This document shows positions 19,520-28,316 of a stretch of DNA of 64,000 bases, one piece after another. The DNA lies in contig NZ_JAVDDT010000003.1 of NCBI RefSeq assembly GCF_030848495.1, positions 62,001 to 126,000 of the forward strand. The letters are read 5' to 3'. The notes beneath the pieces were generated by a model. It was not told where the DNA came from. It saw only the letters and a program-made list of their open reading frames with translations, and did not search any database. Made by a program: the position numbers and the translations under genes. Source of the stretch: Natronospira bacteriovora. GTDB taxonomy: Bacteria; Pseudomonadota; Gammaproteobacteria; Natronospirales; Natronospiraceae. The number at the start of each line of letters is the position of its first letter. Position 1 is the first letter of the stretch.

Positions 19520-20173
19520 TCAGATCGGGCCGGGGTTGAAGTAATGCCGGCCACTGCGAATCTGGCGCAGCTGATCCAGCAACAGGCGATAGTCTGCCTC
19601 GCGCTCCACCGGATTGATATCCGTGGTGTTCACGATCAGCAGTGGTGCCTGATCGTAATGGTGAAAGAACTGCGTGTAGGCGTCCACCAGGCGGTTAAGA
19701 TATTCCGGCGTGATGGACTGTTCCCAGGCGATGCCCCGGCGCTGGATGCGATCCAGCAGCACCGGCACGGGCGCCTGCAGATAGACCACCAGATCCGGCC
19801 GTGGGGCGTCCAGGGAGAGATGGCTCCAGGCCTGTTCGTAGAGCCTGAGTTCATGTTCATCCAGGTTCAGGGCGGCGAACAGGCGATCCTTGTCCAGCAG
19901 GAAATCCGCCACCCGGGTGCCGGCCTGGAAGAGGTCGGACTGGCGCAGGGACTGGATCTGCTGGGCCCGCTGGTAGAGAAAGAAGAGCTGGGTGGGCAGG
20001 GCTGCGGCGCGCGGGTCCTCGTAGAAACGCTCCAGAAAGGGATTGGCGTCCGCCCCTTCCAGCATCAGTTCGGCATTCCAGTCTTCGGCCAGACGGCGGG
20101 CAAAACTGGTCTTGCCCACACCGATGGGCCCTTCGACCACCACGTAGCGATGTCCGGGACTGTCCACGTTCAT
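19520..20173 (-). CDS. Deoxynucleoside kinase family protein
   Basis: A 217-residue P-loop kinase of the dCK/dGK family: Walker A EGPIGVGKTSFARRL, the catalytic Asp/Arg region (QAGTRVADFLLDKDR), the substrate lid RIQRRG, and the family's C-terminal YTQFFHHYDQAPLLIVN. It would phosphorylate deoxynucleosides for salvage; the preferred base cannot be read from sequence. It sits between folK and panB with 4- and 7-bp junctions, an arrangement seen in several gammaproteobacterial lineages. Confidence 0.88.
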   Translation of the reverse strand: MNVDSPGHRYVVVEGPIGVGKTSFARRLAEDWNAELMLEGADANPFLERFYEDPRAAALPTQLFFLYQRAQQIQSLRQSDLFQAGTRVADFLLDKDRLFAALNLDEHELRLYEQAWSHLSLDAPRPDLVVYLQAPVPVLLDRIQRRGIAWEQSITPEYLNRLVDAYTQFFHHYDQAPLLIVNTTDINPVEREADYRLLLDQLRQIRSGRHYFNPGPI

Positions 20174-20667
20174 GCTGCCTCGATCATCTCTATATCACTC
20201 ACGTCCAGCCGATCCAGCAGCTGCCGGACACGGCCATGACCGGGAATCACCAGCCCGGGTGCCAACTCGGCCAGTGGCAGGAGCACGAAGCCGCGCTCGC
20301 TGATGCCGGGGTGCGGGAGGCGAAGAAAATCACTGTGGCGCTGTTCGTTCCCGTAACAGAGCAGATCCAGATCAATCACCCGCGGCCCCCAGCGCTCGCC
20401 CTGGCGTTGACGCCCCAGCCGACCTTCCAGCGTCAGCAGCTGCTCCAGCAGGGCTTCCGGAGTGAGGCCGGTGGCGATACCGGCCACGGCATTGATGTAA
20501 TCCGGCTGCCCGGGTGGCCCCATGGGGGGCGTCCGGTAAAGACTGGAGCGCCGCAGCAGGCACATCGATTCATGCGCCTCCAGCGCCGCCAGGGCCTGCA
20601 GAACCTGCGCCCTTGGCTCACCCAGATTGGCGCCCAGTCCGATCCAGGCGGTCGCTGAAGCCGTCAT
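20170..20667 (-). CDS. folK: HPPK, folate biosynthesis
   Basis: 2-amino-4-hydroxy-6-hydroxymethyldihydropteridine pyrophosphokinase, transferring pyrophosphate from ATP to the pterin. It has 165 residues with SLYRTPPMGPPGQPDYINAV, the catalytic RWGPRVIDLDLLCYG (two Mg-binding Asp) and LPHPGISERGFVLLPLAEL. Both ends overlap neighbours by 4 bp. Confidence 0.96.
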   Translation of the reverse strand: MTASATAWIGLGANLGEPRAQVLQALAALEAHESMCLLRRSSLYRTPPMGPPGQPDYINAVAGIATGLTPEALLEQLLTLEGRLGRQRQGERWGPRVIDLDLLCYGNEQRHSDFLRLPHPGISERGFVLLPLAELAPGLVIPGHGRVRQLLDRLDVSDIEMIEAA

Positions 20668-21950
20668 GACTGACCGGCGGCCGGGTTCTTGCGGCGTCGG
20701 CGCCTTTTCTTCCGGGGGCCGCGTCCACCGCCACGCACCTGGAATGCCTCCTCCTGAGCGCGCTCATCCATGTTCTGGACCTCGGTCCAGAAATCCGCCA
20801 GTGCCCGGGGTGCATCACCCGCCGTTGCCCGCAACACCAGCAGATCATAGGCGGCCCGGAAACGGGGATGGCCGAGCAGGCGCATGGCGCGGCGGCCACG
20901 GTTTCGTTCCAGCCGCGGCTGCATCAGGATCATCTCGCGGGCCACCAGGCCGAAACGCCGTGGCACGGACACCCGCGACTGCTGTCGTTCCATCACCAGA
21001 CGCGTGGCCAGCTGCAGGGATTCGGCGGGGCTGTTGCCCTCCACTTCCAGTCGAGCCGCCAGGGTCTGGATGGGTCCCCAGAGAAAGGCGGCTATCAGAA
21101 AGGCCGGCGTCACCGGCTTGTTTTCCGCCACCCGGCGATCGGTATTGGCCAGGGCAGCGCGGACGAAGGCCAGCATCACCTCGCCCTGTTCGCCATCGAA
21201 GGCAGCCACCGTATGCGGAAACAGCATGCCGAACAAGCCGTGCTGATGCAGCTTCTCGAAGGTCTTCAGCGCCTGGCCGGAGAGAAAGAGCTTGAGGTAT
21301 TCATCGAAGAGTCGGGCCGGCGGAATGTCTTCCAGGCGATCGCCCATGTACTGCAGGGGCGCTTCAGTCGTCGGCGCAATGTCGAAGTCGAGCTTGGCGG
21401 CAAAACGAACTGCCCGCAGCATGCGCACCGGGTCTTCCCGGTAACGTTCTTCGGGATCCCCGATCAGGCGGATGGAGCGGCGCTCGATGTCTTCCATGCC
21501 ACCCACATAATCGACGATGGCGAAATCATGCGTGCCGTAATACAGGGCATTGATGGTGAAGTCGCGCCGGAAGGCATCTTCCTCCATGCTGCCGTAGACG
21601 TTGTCGCGCAGGATCATGCCGCTGTCATCCACGTTGCGATCATCGTCCTCGGCGACCGACAGGGCGCGGAAGGTTGCCACCTCGATCACTTCCGGGCCGA
21701 ACAACACATGGGCCAGGCGGAAGCGGCGACCGATCAGGCGGCAGTTGCGGAACAGCTCGCGCACCTCTTCGGGGCGTGCATTGGTGGCAACATCGAAATC
21801 CTTGGGCTGACCGCCCAGCAGCAGATCACGCACCCCGCCGCCCACGATGTAGGCCTCGAACCCGGCCTTGTTCAGGCGATGGAGCACCTTGAGCGCATTG
21901 TCGGAGATGTGCTGGCGCGAGACATTATGCTGGGGTCTCGGCACGATCAC
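20664..21950 (-). CDS. pcnB: Poly(A) polymerase I PcnB
   Basis: Adds 3' poly(A) tails that promote RNA decay. 428 residues, GTG start (VIVPRPQHNVSRQHISDNAL, matching the family start). The nucleotidyltransferase domain shows YIVGGGVRDLLLGG and KDFDVATNA (catalytic Asp pair), with RRDFTINALYY and the RNA-binding IRLIGDPEERYREDPVRMLRAV-type region. The C-terminus is very basic (KKRRRRRKN), typical of PcnB rather than CCA-adding enzyme. First gene of the operon down to the glycosyltransferase. Confidence 0.95.
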   Translation of the reverse strand: MIVPRPQHNVSRQHISDNALKVLHRLNKAGFEAYIVGGGVRDLLLGGQPKDFDVATNARPEEVRELFRNCRLIGRRFRLAHVLFGPEVIEVATFRALSVAEDDDRNVDDSGMILRDNVYGSMEEDAFRRDFTINALYYGTHDFAIVDYVGGMEDIERRSIRLIGDPEERYREDPVRMLRAVRFAAKLDFDIAPTTEAPLQYMGDRLEDIPPARLFDEYLKLFLSGQALKTFEKLHQHGLFGMLFPHTVAAFDGEQGEVMLAFVRAALANTDRRVAENKPVTPAFLIAAFLWGPIQTLAARLEVEGNSPAESLQLATRLVMERQQSRVSVPRRFGLVAREMILMQPRLERNRGRRAMRLLGHPRFRAAYDLLVLRATAGDAPRALADFWTEVQNMDERAQEEAFQVRGGGRGPRKKRRRRRKNPAAGQS

Positions 21951-22151
21951 TGGCGTAGCGATGACGATCCCTTCCCTGTTTTTCCGGCCGGCTCCGGCCT
22001 GTTGCAGTGAATGGTCAGATGGATGGCCGATCCTGCCCGCCGGGAATCCCGGCCGGGGCGGGGCCTCAATGGGGGCTCATGATACCATTCCGGAGATTTC
22101 ATTCGCGCCCAGTGCGTTGATCCAACCCGGAAACCGGCAAAACCGAACACC

Positions 22152-22661
22152 ATGTCCATCTCCACGCCCCTGCCTGCCCCGAGCCTGCTTCGACGCCTGG
22201 CCGCCGCCCTCTATGATGGCCTGCTGGTGATTGCCATCTGGTTCCTGGGCACACTGCTGCTGCTGCCGCTCACCGGCGGTGAAGCCATCGACAGCCAGCA
22301 TCCTGCCTACCTGGCCTACCTGATTCTGATTACCGGCCTGTTCTTCGTCTGGTTCTGGCATCGCAGCGGCCGAACTCTGGGCATGCTGGCCTGGCGCCTG
22401 CGTATCGTGGACGGGCGGCAGAACCCACCCGGTCTGCGGGCACTGATCATCCGGGCCGCACTGATGCTGGCCCTGATCGTTGCGGCACTCTATGGCCTCA
22501 CCCTGATGCAGCTGGATGACTATCCGGACTGGCTGGGCATGCTGTGTCTGCTGCCGCTGACCCTGTCCATGGGCTGGACACTGGTGGACGGCCAGGGCCG
22601 CAGCCTGCATGACCTGGGGTCGGGTACGCAGATGGTGCTGCTGCCGAGGGAGAAGCGCTAG
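22152..22661 (+). CDS. RDD family membrane protein
   Basis: A 169-residue integral membrane protein with the RDD signature: LLRRLAAALYDGLLV (R and D of the first helix), then hydrophobic segments at about 20-40, 55-75 and 100-120. WHRSGRTLGMLAWRLRIVDG and DGQGRSLHDLGSGTQMV are the usual family blocks. Function unknown; some RDD proteins transport ions. Convergent with lptG, with a 7-bp gap between stops. Confidence 0.88.
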   Translation: MSISTPLPAPSLLRRLAAALYDGLLVIAIWFLGTLLLLPLTGGEAIDSQHPAYLAYLILITGLFFVWFWHRSGRTLGMLAWRLRIVDGRQNPPGLRALIIRAALMLALIVAALYGLTLMQLDDYPDWLGMLCLLPLTLSMGWTLVDGQGRSLHDLGSGTQMVLLPREKR

Positions 22662-22668
22662 TGGCTCA

Positions 22669-23730
22669 CTAGAGCCGGCGAATGACGGCAAGGCTGATAC
22701 CCAGCAGCAGAAGCGTGGGTGCCCAGGCGATCAGGAAAGGCGGCGCGGCGATGATGGCGCCCACATTGGACAAAGTGATGTTGACCAGATAGAAGGCAAT
22801 CCCGATCACCAGGCCCACCACCAGTCGTTGCCCGGCACCGGATGATCGCAGGGAACCGAACAGGAAAGGCATGGCCAGCAGCACCATCACCGGCAGCGCC
22901 GCGGGAATCACCAGCTTGAACCAGAAGGCGATTCGGTACTGGTCCGCGTCGAGGTTGTTCTGTTCCAGATAGCGGATGTAATCGCGCAGCCCCAGGGCGC
23001 CCAGCATTTCAGGGCTGACGCTCACCAATGACAGCAGTTCGGGCCCGATGCCTGTTTCCCAGTCCCGTCGCTCCAGTTGTTCCGCACTGATACGATCCGG
23101 ACCGGGCCGGGTTTCCCTCACACCCTCCAGCTGCCAGCTCTCGCCATCGAAAACCGCCCGGGCGGCACGCGTCACACGCCGAAGCTGCTGGTCATCGGCG
23201 AACTCGTAGATGTACAAGCCTTCAAGCTGCCCGGCATCACGCGCCTGGCGGGCATTGATGTATTGCCTGCCATCCCGGAGCCAGACACCGTCCCGACCCA
23301 GGATATTCACATTCTGGTACATGGCCTGGGCACGCAGCTGTTCGGCCTGTCGCTCGGCCTGGGGGGCCACCCACTCCCCCAGCAGGCCGCAGGCAACCGC
23401 CAGCAGAAAACCACCGAAGACGGCACCGCGCCCGATACGGGCGATGGGCATGCCGGCGGCCCGCATCACCGTGAGCTCGTTCTGGCTGGCCAGGGTACCC
23501 AGGGCCAGCAGACTGCCAATCAGCACGGCCACCGGCATCATTTCCACGGCCTGACGCGGAAGGCTGAGCAGCACGTAGAGCAGGGCTTCGCTGATGCCGT
23601 AATTCCCCGTCCCCACATTTCCGAACTGCCCCACAAGACCAACGAAGGCAGTCAGGGCCATGAGTACCATCAGCACCAGCAGACTGCCGCCGATCACGGC
23701 ACGGGAGAGGTAGCGATCAAGGATGGTCAT
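22669..23730 (-). CDS. lptG: LPS export permease LptG
   Basis: One of two permeases of the LptB2FG ABC transporter that extracts lipopolysaccharide from the inner membrane. From ATG 23730 (MTILDRYLSRAVIGGSLLVL) it has 353 residues: three N-terminal membrane helices, a periplasmic beta-jellyroll (about 130-265) and three C-terminal helices. The coupling-helix segment ASQNELTVMRAAGMPI is clear. Start overlaps lptF by 4 bp. Confidence 0.96.
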   Translation of the reverse strand: MTILDRYLSRAVIGGSLLVLMVLMALTAFVGLVGQFGNVGTGNYGISEALLYVLLSLPRQAVEMMPVAVLIGSLLALGTLASQNELTVMRAAGMPIARIGRGAVFGGFLLAVACGLLGEWVAPQAERQAEQLRAQAMYQNVNILGRDGVWLRDGRQYINARQARDAGQLEGLYIYEFADDQQLRRVTRAARAVFDGESWQLEGVRETRPGPDRISAEQLERRDWETGIGPELLSLVSVSPEMLGALGLRDYIRYLEQNNLDADQYRIAFWFKLVIPAALPVMVLLAMPFLFGSLRSSGAGQRLVVGLVIGIAFYLVNITLSNVGAIIAAPPFLIAWAPTLLLLGISLAVIRRL

Positions 23731-24824
23731 GTCCCGGCCGCCTCCCCGGGCCGCGCCAGGAATCGGCGCGCACCACCGTTCTGCCGAAGCAGCCACAGCA
23801 AGGCCGCAACCAGCACCAGGGCATGAACCCACCACAGGCCGAGCCAGGTCGGTATCTGCTCACGCTCCAGCCACACCTGTCCGGTGGCCAGCAGGTTGGA
23901 ATACAGCACATAGACGATGATACCGGCGAACAGGCGACCATAACGCCCCTGTCGCGGCGAAATCCGTGCCAGGGGAACGGCCAGAATGGTGAGCACCAGG
24001 CCACCGATGGGCATGGCAAGGCGCCAGTGAAATTCCGCCATGTCCTCCGGTGTGCCGGAGGCCAGCAGCTCACGAACCGCCCGGGTATCACGGCGATCGC
24101 TCATACCGGGCTCTGCCGCTTCCGGCAACTGCAGGCCATGGCGCTCGAAACGACTGCGCTGCATGGCCCGGCTGCCCGGCTGGAGTTCGTAACGGTAGCC
24201 CTCCTCCAGCACCAGGTAACGGTATCCCGCCGCATCGGTCTCGACCCGGCCACGGCGCGCACGGATCACGATCTCTTCATCACCATCGAAGGCCTGAATG
24301 AACACGCCCCGGAGCAGATCGGCCTCGCGCCGTTCCGCGTAAAACACCCCATCCGCCCCCTCCAGTCGGCGAAAAGCGCCCGGTTCGAACACCCCAAGCC
24401 GGGCTTCTGCCTGGGCCGCCTGCTGAACCTGGTGGATGGCCTGACTGGCCATGGGTGAACCGTAAAGCGAAAGCCAGGCGACCAGAAACATGATGGGCAG
24501 GGCAATCCAGGCCAGGGCACGGTAAAGCTTCAGGGGGCCCACGCCACAGGCCATCATGGCCGCCATCTCGCTGTCCTTGTACAGGCGACCGAGCGCCAGC
24601 AGGACGCCGAGGAAAAAGGCAATGGGCACCAGGATGACCAGATACTGAACCGTGGACAGACCCATCAGGGACCAGATGGCATCGGCCGGGATGTCACCGC
24701 TGGCGGCCTGCCCCAGAAACCGGGCAAATCGATGACTCATCAGAATGATGAGCAAGGCACCGGTGACACCGATCCAGTTCAGCAGCACTTCCCTGTTTAT
24801 GTAGCGCTCGATGACCGTCTGCAC
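23727..24824 (-). CDS. lptF: LPS export permease LptF
   Basis: Partner permease of LptG, 365 residues, six predicted helices around a periplasmic jellyroll. It begins MQTVIERYINREVLLNW and carries the coupling segment LYKDSEMAAMMACGVG. Divergent from pepA, the conserved gammaproteobacterial pepA/lptF intergenic region. Confidence 0.96.
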   Translation of the reverse strand: MQTVIERYINREVLLNWIGVTGALLIILMSHRFARFLGQAASGDIPADAIWSLMGLSTVQYLVILVPIAFFLGVLLALGRLYKDSEMAAMMACGVGPLKLYRALAWIALPIMFLVAWLSLYGSPMASQAIHQVQQAAQAEARLGVFEPGAFRRLEGADGVFYAERREADLLRGVFIQAFDGDEEIVIRARRGRVETDAAGYRYLVLEEGYRYELQPGSRAMQRSRFERHGLQLPEAAEPGMSDRRDTRAVRELLASGTPEDMAEFHWRLAMPIGGLVLTILAVPLARISPRQGRYGRLFAGIIVYVLYSNLLATGQVWLEREQIPTWLGLWWVHALVLVAALLWLLRQNGGARRFLARPGEAAGT

Positions 24825-24950
24825 ACCGGCTGTCCTGATGCTGAAAGGAGTCGGCAGTTTATCAGGGATACACCGGCAGAGGCATGCCGATGTGACCGCG
24901 GCCTGCAGCGGAGGGGGCCGGATTCATCGGCGAAAGCATGCCTGATCCTG

Positions 24951-24956
24951 TATAAT
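24951..24956 (+). promoter_or_regulatory. -10 element of the pepA promoter
   Basis: A perfect TATAAT 75 bp before the pepA ATG, in the pepA/lptF divergent gap. The -35 is weak; nothing close to TTGACA is found at 16-18 bp. Confidence 0.55.
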
Positions 24957-25030
24957 TACGCCCCTCTTCAGTCGCTGCCGGGCACACACCCGACACCGCG
25001 ATTTTCTTCAGGATTTGCTCAGGAGTCAGC

Positions 25031-26521
25031 ATGGAATTCAGGATCAAGTCAGGCGCCCCCGAGAAGCAGAAAAGCCAGTGCCTGGTCGCTGGCGTGTTCA
25101 GCAAGGGCAAGCTCAGCCCGACGGCCGAGGCGCTGGACAAGGCCACCGGTGGACGCATCAAGTCCGTGATCAAGGCCGGCGCCATGAGTGGTGACACCGG
25201 CAGCAGCCGCCTGCTGTTTGATCCTGAAGGCACCGCCGCCCAGCAGCTGCTGCTGGTGGGTCTGGGCGAGAAGGAGAAGTTCGGCCCCCGCGCCTTCCGG
25301 GAAGCCACCATTACGGCGGTCCAGGCGCTCAACGAGGCCGGGGTCAAGAAAGCCCTGTTCCTGACCGCCGGCGATTTCCCGTGTGAGGAAGATCCGCTTT
25401 ACTGGGGTGTTCGTCACCTGGTGGAAGCCGCCGAATACGCCGCGTACCGCTATGAGGCAACCCTGTCCAGGAAGGCTCCTGCCGCCACGCTGAAATCCAT
25501 TGATGTGCACTACGAAGGCGGTGGCAAGGCGGCCGCCGAGAAGGCGCTGCGTCATGCCAGCGGCATCGCTGCCGGCACCGCCCTGGCGCGCGAACTGGGC
25601 AATCTGCCGGGCAATGTCTGCACCCCCAGTTATCTGGCCAGCCAGGCGCGCAAACTGGCAAAGGATGACAAGAACATCAAGGCGACCATCCTCAGCGAAG
25701 CCGACTGCAAGAAACTCGGGATGGGTTCCTTCCTGTCAGTGGCCAAGGGCAGCGATGAACCGGCCAAGTTCATCGTCATGGAATACAAGAACACCAAGGG
25801 CAAGACCCGCCCCCACGTGCTGGTGGGCAAGGGACTGACCTTCGATACCGGCGGCATCTCCCTCAAACCCGGCCCGGGCATGGACGAGATGAAGTACGAC
25901 ATGTGCGGTGGCGCCAGTGTCTTCGGCACCATCAAGGCCGTTTCCGACATGGAACTGCCCATCCACGTGGTCGGCCTTGTTCCAGCCACCGAGAATCACA
26001 TCAACGGCAAGGCGAACAAGCCGGGTGACGTGGTCACCAGCCTGTCCGGCCAGACCATCGAGATCCTCAACACCGATGCCGAGGGCCGCCTGATTCTCAA
26101 TGACGCGCTGACCTACGCCCAGCGCTACAAGCCGGTCTCCCTGATCGATATCGCTACCCTGACCGGCGCCTGCGTCATCGCCCTGGGCCACCATGCCTCC
26201 GGTCTGATGAGCAAGCACGATGACCTGGCCGAAGAACTGCTGGCCGCCGGCAACAAGGCCTGGGACCGAGCCTGGCGCCTGCCGCTCTGGGATGAATACC
26301 AGGATCAGCTCAAGACCAAGTTTGCCGACATGGCCAACATCGGCGGCAAGGAAGCCGGCTCGATCACCGCCGGCTGTTTCCTGGCCCGCTACACCGAAGG
26401 CCAGCGCTGGGCCCATATTGATGTGGCCGGCTCGGCCTGGGTCAGTGGCAATGGCCCCAACAAGGGCGCCACCGGACGGCCCGTGCCGCTGCTCAGCCAG
26501 TACCTGATCGACAAGGCCTGA
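25031..26521 (+). CDS. pepA: Leucyl aminopeptidase PepA
   Basis: Hexameric M17 zinc/manganese aminopeptidase; in E. coli it also binds DNA at carAB and cer. 496 residues. The N-terminal domain is followed by the catalytic domain with VGKGLTFDTGGISLKP (metal Lys and Asp), the catalytic-Lys segment, and NTDAEGRLILNDALTYA (metal Asp and Glu, catalytic Arg). A good AGGAG ribosome site lies 6 bp before the ATG. Terminated by a strong hairpin at 26543. Confidence 0.97.
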   Translation: MEFRIKSGAPEKQKSQCLVAGVFSKGKLSPTAEALDKATGGRIKSVIKAGAMSGDTGSSRLLFDPEGTAAQQLLLVGLGEKEKFGPRAFREATITAVQALNEAGVKKALFLTAGDFPCEEDPLYWGVRHLVEAAEYAAYRYEATLSRKAPAATLKSIDVHYEGGGKAAAEKALRHASGIAAGTALARELGNLPGNVCTPSYLASQARKLAKDDKNIKATILSEADCKKLGMGSFLSVAKGSDEPAKFIVMEYKNTKGKTRPHVLVGKGLTFDTGGISLKPGPGMDEMKYDMCGGASVFGTIKAVSDMELPIHVVGLVPATENHINGKANKPGDVVTSLSGQTIEILNTDAEGRLILNDALTYAQRYKPVSLIDIATLTGACVIALGHHASGLMSKHDDLAEELLAAGNKAWDRAWRLPLWDEYQDQLKTKFADMANIGGKEAGSITAGCFLARYTEGQRWAHIDVAGSAWVSGNGPNKGATGRPVPLLSQYLIDKA

Positions 26522-26542
26522 ACCGGATTCCCTCCGGTGACA

Positions 26543-26572
26543 CCCCGGTGGCCTCGGCCACCGGGGTTTTTT
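26543..26572 (+). terminator. Rho-independent terminator after pepA
   Basis: A 10-bp perfect GC-rich stem (26543-26552 with 26557-26566), 4-nt loop, then six T residues. It lies 22 bp after the pepA stop. Confidence 0.93.
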
Positions 26573-26680
26573 GTATCCGGGGCACCGGGCTCTTGCCAGG
26601 GATCGAAAAACCCGAAGGAATGTTTGACAAGTGCCTCATTTGCAACCAGACTTTCCCAAACCACTGAAGGCAGGGCATTC

Positions 26681-27109
26681 ATGACCCGGGTGGATTTCTA
26701 CCTCCTTTCGCAGCAACAGCCCACGGCACAGGAGCAGTTCGTGTGCCGTCTCACCGAGAAGGCCTTCCGGCTCGGGCACCGCATCTTTCTCCACGGCAAG
26801 GACGAGCAGCAGGCCCGCAAGCTGGACGAACTGCTGTGGACTTTCCGTGATCGCAGTTTCATTCCCCACGGCCTGGCCGCCGACGTGGACGCCGAACCCG
26901 ATTTCCCGGTGGTCATCGGCAGCGGCGAGGCGCCCAGGGGTGATTACGATCTGCTGATCAACTGCGCTGACGACATCCCCGACTTCTTCAGCCGCTTCGA
27001 GCGGGTGGTAGAAACCATTCCCAACGAGGATCAGGCCAAGGCCCGCGGCAGAACGCGTTACCGCTTCTACCGCGACCGGGGCTATCCGCTGGAAATGCAC
27101 CGGCTCTAG
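26681..27109 (+). CDS. holC: DNA polymerase III chi subunit HolC
   Basis: Chi subunit of the clamp-loader complex; binds SSB and psi. From the ATG at 26681 (MTRVDFYLLSQQQPTAQEQF) it has 142 residues, the usual length, with CRLTEKAFRLGHRIFLHGKD, LLWTFRDRSFIPHGLA and a DFFSRFERVVETIPN core. Position between pepA and valS is conserved. Confidence 0.95.
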   Translation: MTRVDFYLLSQQQPTAQEQFVCRLTEKAFRLGHRIFLHGKDEQQARKLDELLWTFRDRSFIPHGLAADVDAEPDFPVVIGSGEAPRGDYDLLINCADDIPDFFSRFERVVETIPNEDQAKARGRTRYRFYRDRGYPLEMHRL

Positions 27110-27121
27110 AGGAGATCAGCC

Positions 27122-27442
27122 ATGCGTGGGCGAGATGGCAAAGGTGGTGGCAAGGAACATATCCCGACCCTGCGGGAAGTGGTGCAGCCTGGCAGCAAGG
27201 CCGCTCCACCCCCCAATCTTGATCTGTTCGAAGACCCGCCTGCCGCCACGGAGCCGGCTGCCGCGGCCGGCCCCGATGAGGCCGAACGCCTGCGCCAGGC
27301 CTTCATCGAGGAGCTGGACCGCCGGGTGGAGAATCTGATTCGCTCGCGTGTGCAGCGCCTGGCGGACAGCCTGGCCGAAGATGTGATGAAAACCCTCAAA
27401 CGCGAAATCCGGAACATCGCGAAAGATCAGGAACGGCCCTGA
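27122..27442 (+). CDS. Small conserved-type protein downstream of holC
   Basis: 106 residues, not recognised as a named family. It has a basic Gly-rich start, the short motif HIPTLREVVQPG, a Pro/Ala-rich linker, then a long amphipathic helix (about 60-103, LRQAFIEELDRRVENLIRSR) suggesting oligomerisation. It starts 12 bp after holC with an AGGAG site and likely shares its transcript. The holC-valS position and the IPTL motif recall small helical proteins found there in other proteobacteria; a role linked to HolC is only inference. Confidence 0.7.
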   Translation: MRGRDGKGGGKEHIPTLREVVQPGSKAAPPPNLDLFEDPPAATEPAAAAGPDEAERLRQAFIEELDRRVENLIRSRVQRLADSLAEDVMKTLKREIRNIAKDQERP

Positions 27443-27514
27443 CCCTCCACTCCCCCACCTGACGAGATTTCTCTCCTGGTTCACTCAAATAACACTGCCA
27501 TTGGATAGGCTGTG

Positions 27515-28214
27515 CCCTTCGACACGGTGACGGGGGGCGTTGCGGCCGAGGGTCTGGCGGGCTTGCTCAGGATCGCTGTGAGGCCCTTCCCTTCGCCCCC
27601 AACGAACCCGCGTTCACAGTGAGATTCGTCGCTCCAAGGCGCAGTGCGCAGCACAGTAGTTCAACTACGGGCAAGCACTGCAACGCCGGAGCGGCGGATC
27701 TCACTGTGAACCCGGAGGGACCACACGTATTTCGCCTCTCGCTTTGTTGCGCCTCGCTCATGTAGCACAGCGGCTACACCACGCTCGGCGCGCCGCACGA
27801 GAGACGAAATACGTGCGGTCGCGGGCTCGTTGGGGGCGAAGGGAAGGGCCTATCCCTGTACGCTCTGGGGGCGACGTCCTGTCGCCCACAGTCCTGAGCA
27901 AGCCCGCCAGACCCTCGGCCTATCTTGGGTGTTGGTCACCTGGGCACTGCCAACCGAAGAACCTGTTCAGGCTGCAGCTGTAACCACTTCATGTGCCCTA
28001 TTGAAGTCACAGATTTCACAGCCTGAAAACGCTCTCAGTTGGCAGGGCCCAGGTGACCCCACCAAACAGTAGACCCAGGGGCAGACGGGGGCTTCGTAGG
28101 GCTGTGAGCGACAGGGATGTCGCGGTCAGAGCCTCCAGGGATGGATTAACGGCGTCCCTGCGAAGCCCCCGTCTGCCCCTGGGTCGGGACGCCCCCCGTC
28201 ACCGAGCCGAAGGG
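27515..28214. repeat. Composite palindromic element, upstream copy (about 700 bp)
   Basis: Fills most of the 27443-28316 gap; I see no credible gene in it. Outer inverted arms are 27515-27540 and 28189-28214 (24/26 paired). Hairpin 1: 28-bp perfect stem 27545-27572 with 27892-27919; its loop is enlarged by a nested element. Hairpin 2: 30-bp stem 28072-28101 with 28156-28185 (one mismatch) and a 54-nt loop beginning CTGTGAGCGACAGG and ending TTAACGGCGT. A middle inverted pair (27934-27954 with 28038-28058, 20/21) closes around a central palindrome. The same layout recurs after valS. Confidence 0.9.
27582..27850. mobile_element. Second palindromic element nested in hairpin 1 of the upstream copy
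   Basis: Terminal inverted arms of 31 bp (27582-27612 with 27820-27850, one mismatch) enclose two further inverted pairs: 27613-27625 with 27698-27710 (13/13), and 27724-27741 with 27798-27815. The downstream copy of the host element lacks this block at the equivalent loop position, so it looks like an insertion. There is no transposase gene; it resembles a non-autonomous MITE-like unit. Confidence 0.75.
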
Positions 28215-28271
28215 TCCAGCCTCACAAGAAGCCAAGAACCACGCCCCTGCCAATCCCCCCACCACACCCGC

Positions 28272-28277
28272 TATAAT
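28272..28277 (+). promoter_or_regulatory. -10 element of a probable valS promoter
   Basis: A perfect TATAAT 39 bp before the valS ATG, just outside the palindromic element. The candidate -35 CTGCCA (28247-28252) has a long 19-nt spacer and is weak. Confidence 0.5.
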
Positions 28278-28316
28278 GCAACGTTTTTCCGCGATCCGAA
28301 CTCAAGGCCTCGCCCC

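Noticed and set aside
28053-28316. Upstream extension of the valS reading frame through the repeat
   Set aside because: The frame stays open only because the palindromic repeat is GC-rich. Family alignment starts at MDKTYDPRN (28317), and the upstream part mirrors repeat loops.
27443-28316. tRNA or small RNA gene in the holC-valS gap
   Set aside because: Hairpins there are explained by the palindromic elements; no cloverleaf or TPsiC-like segment was found.
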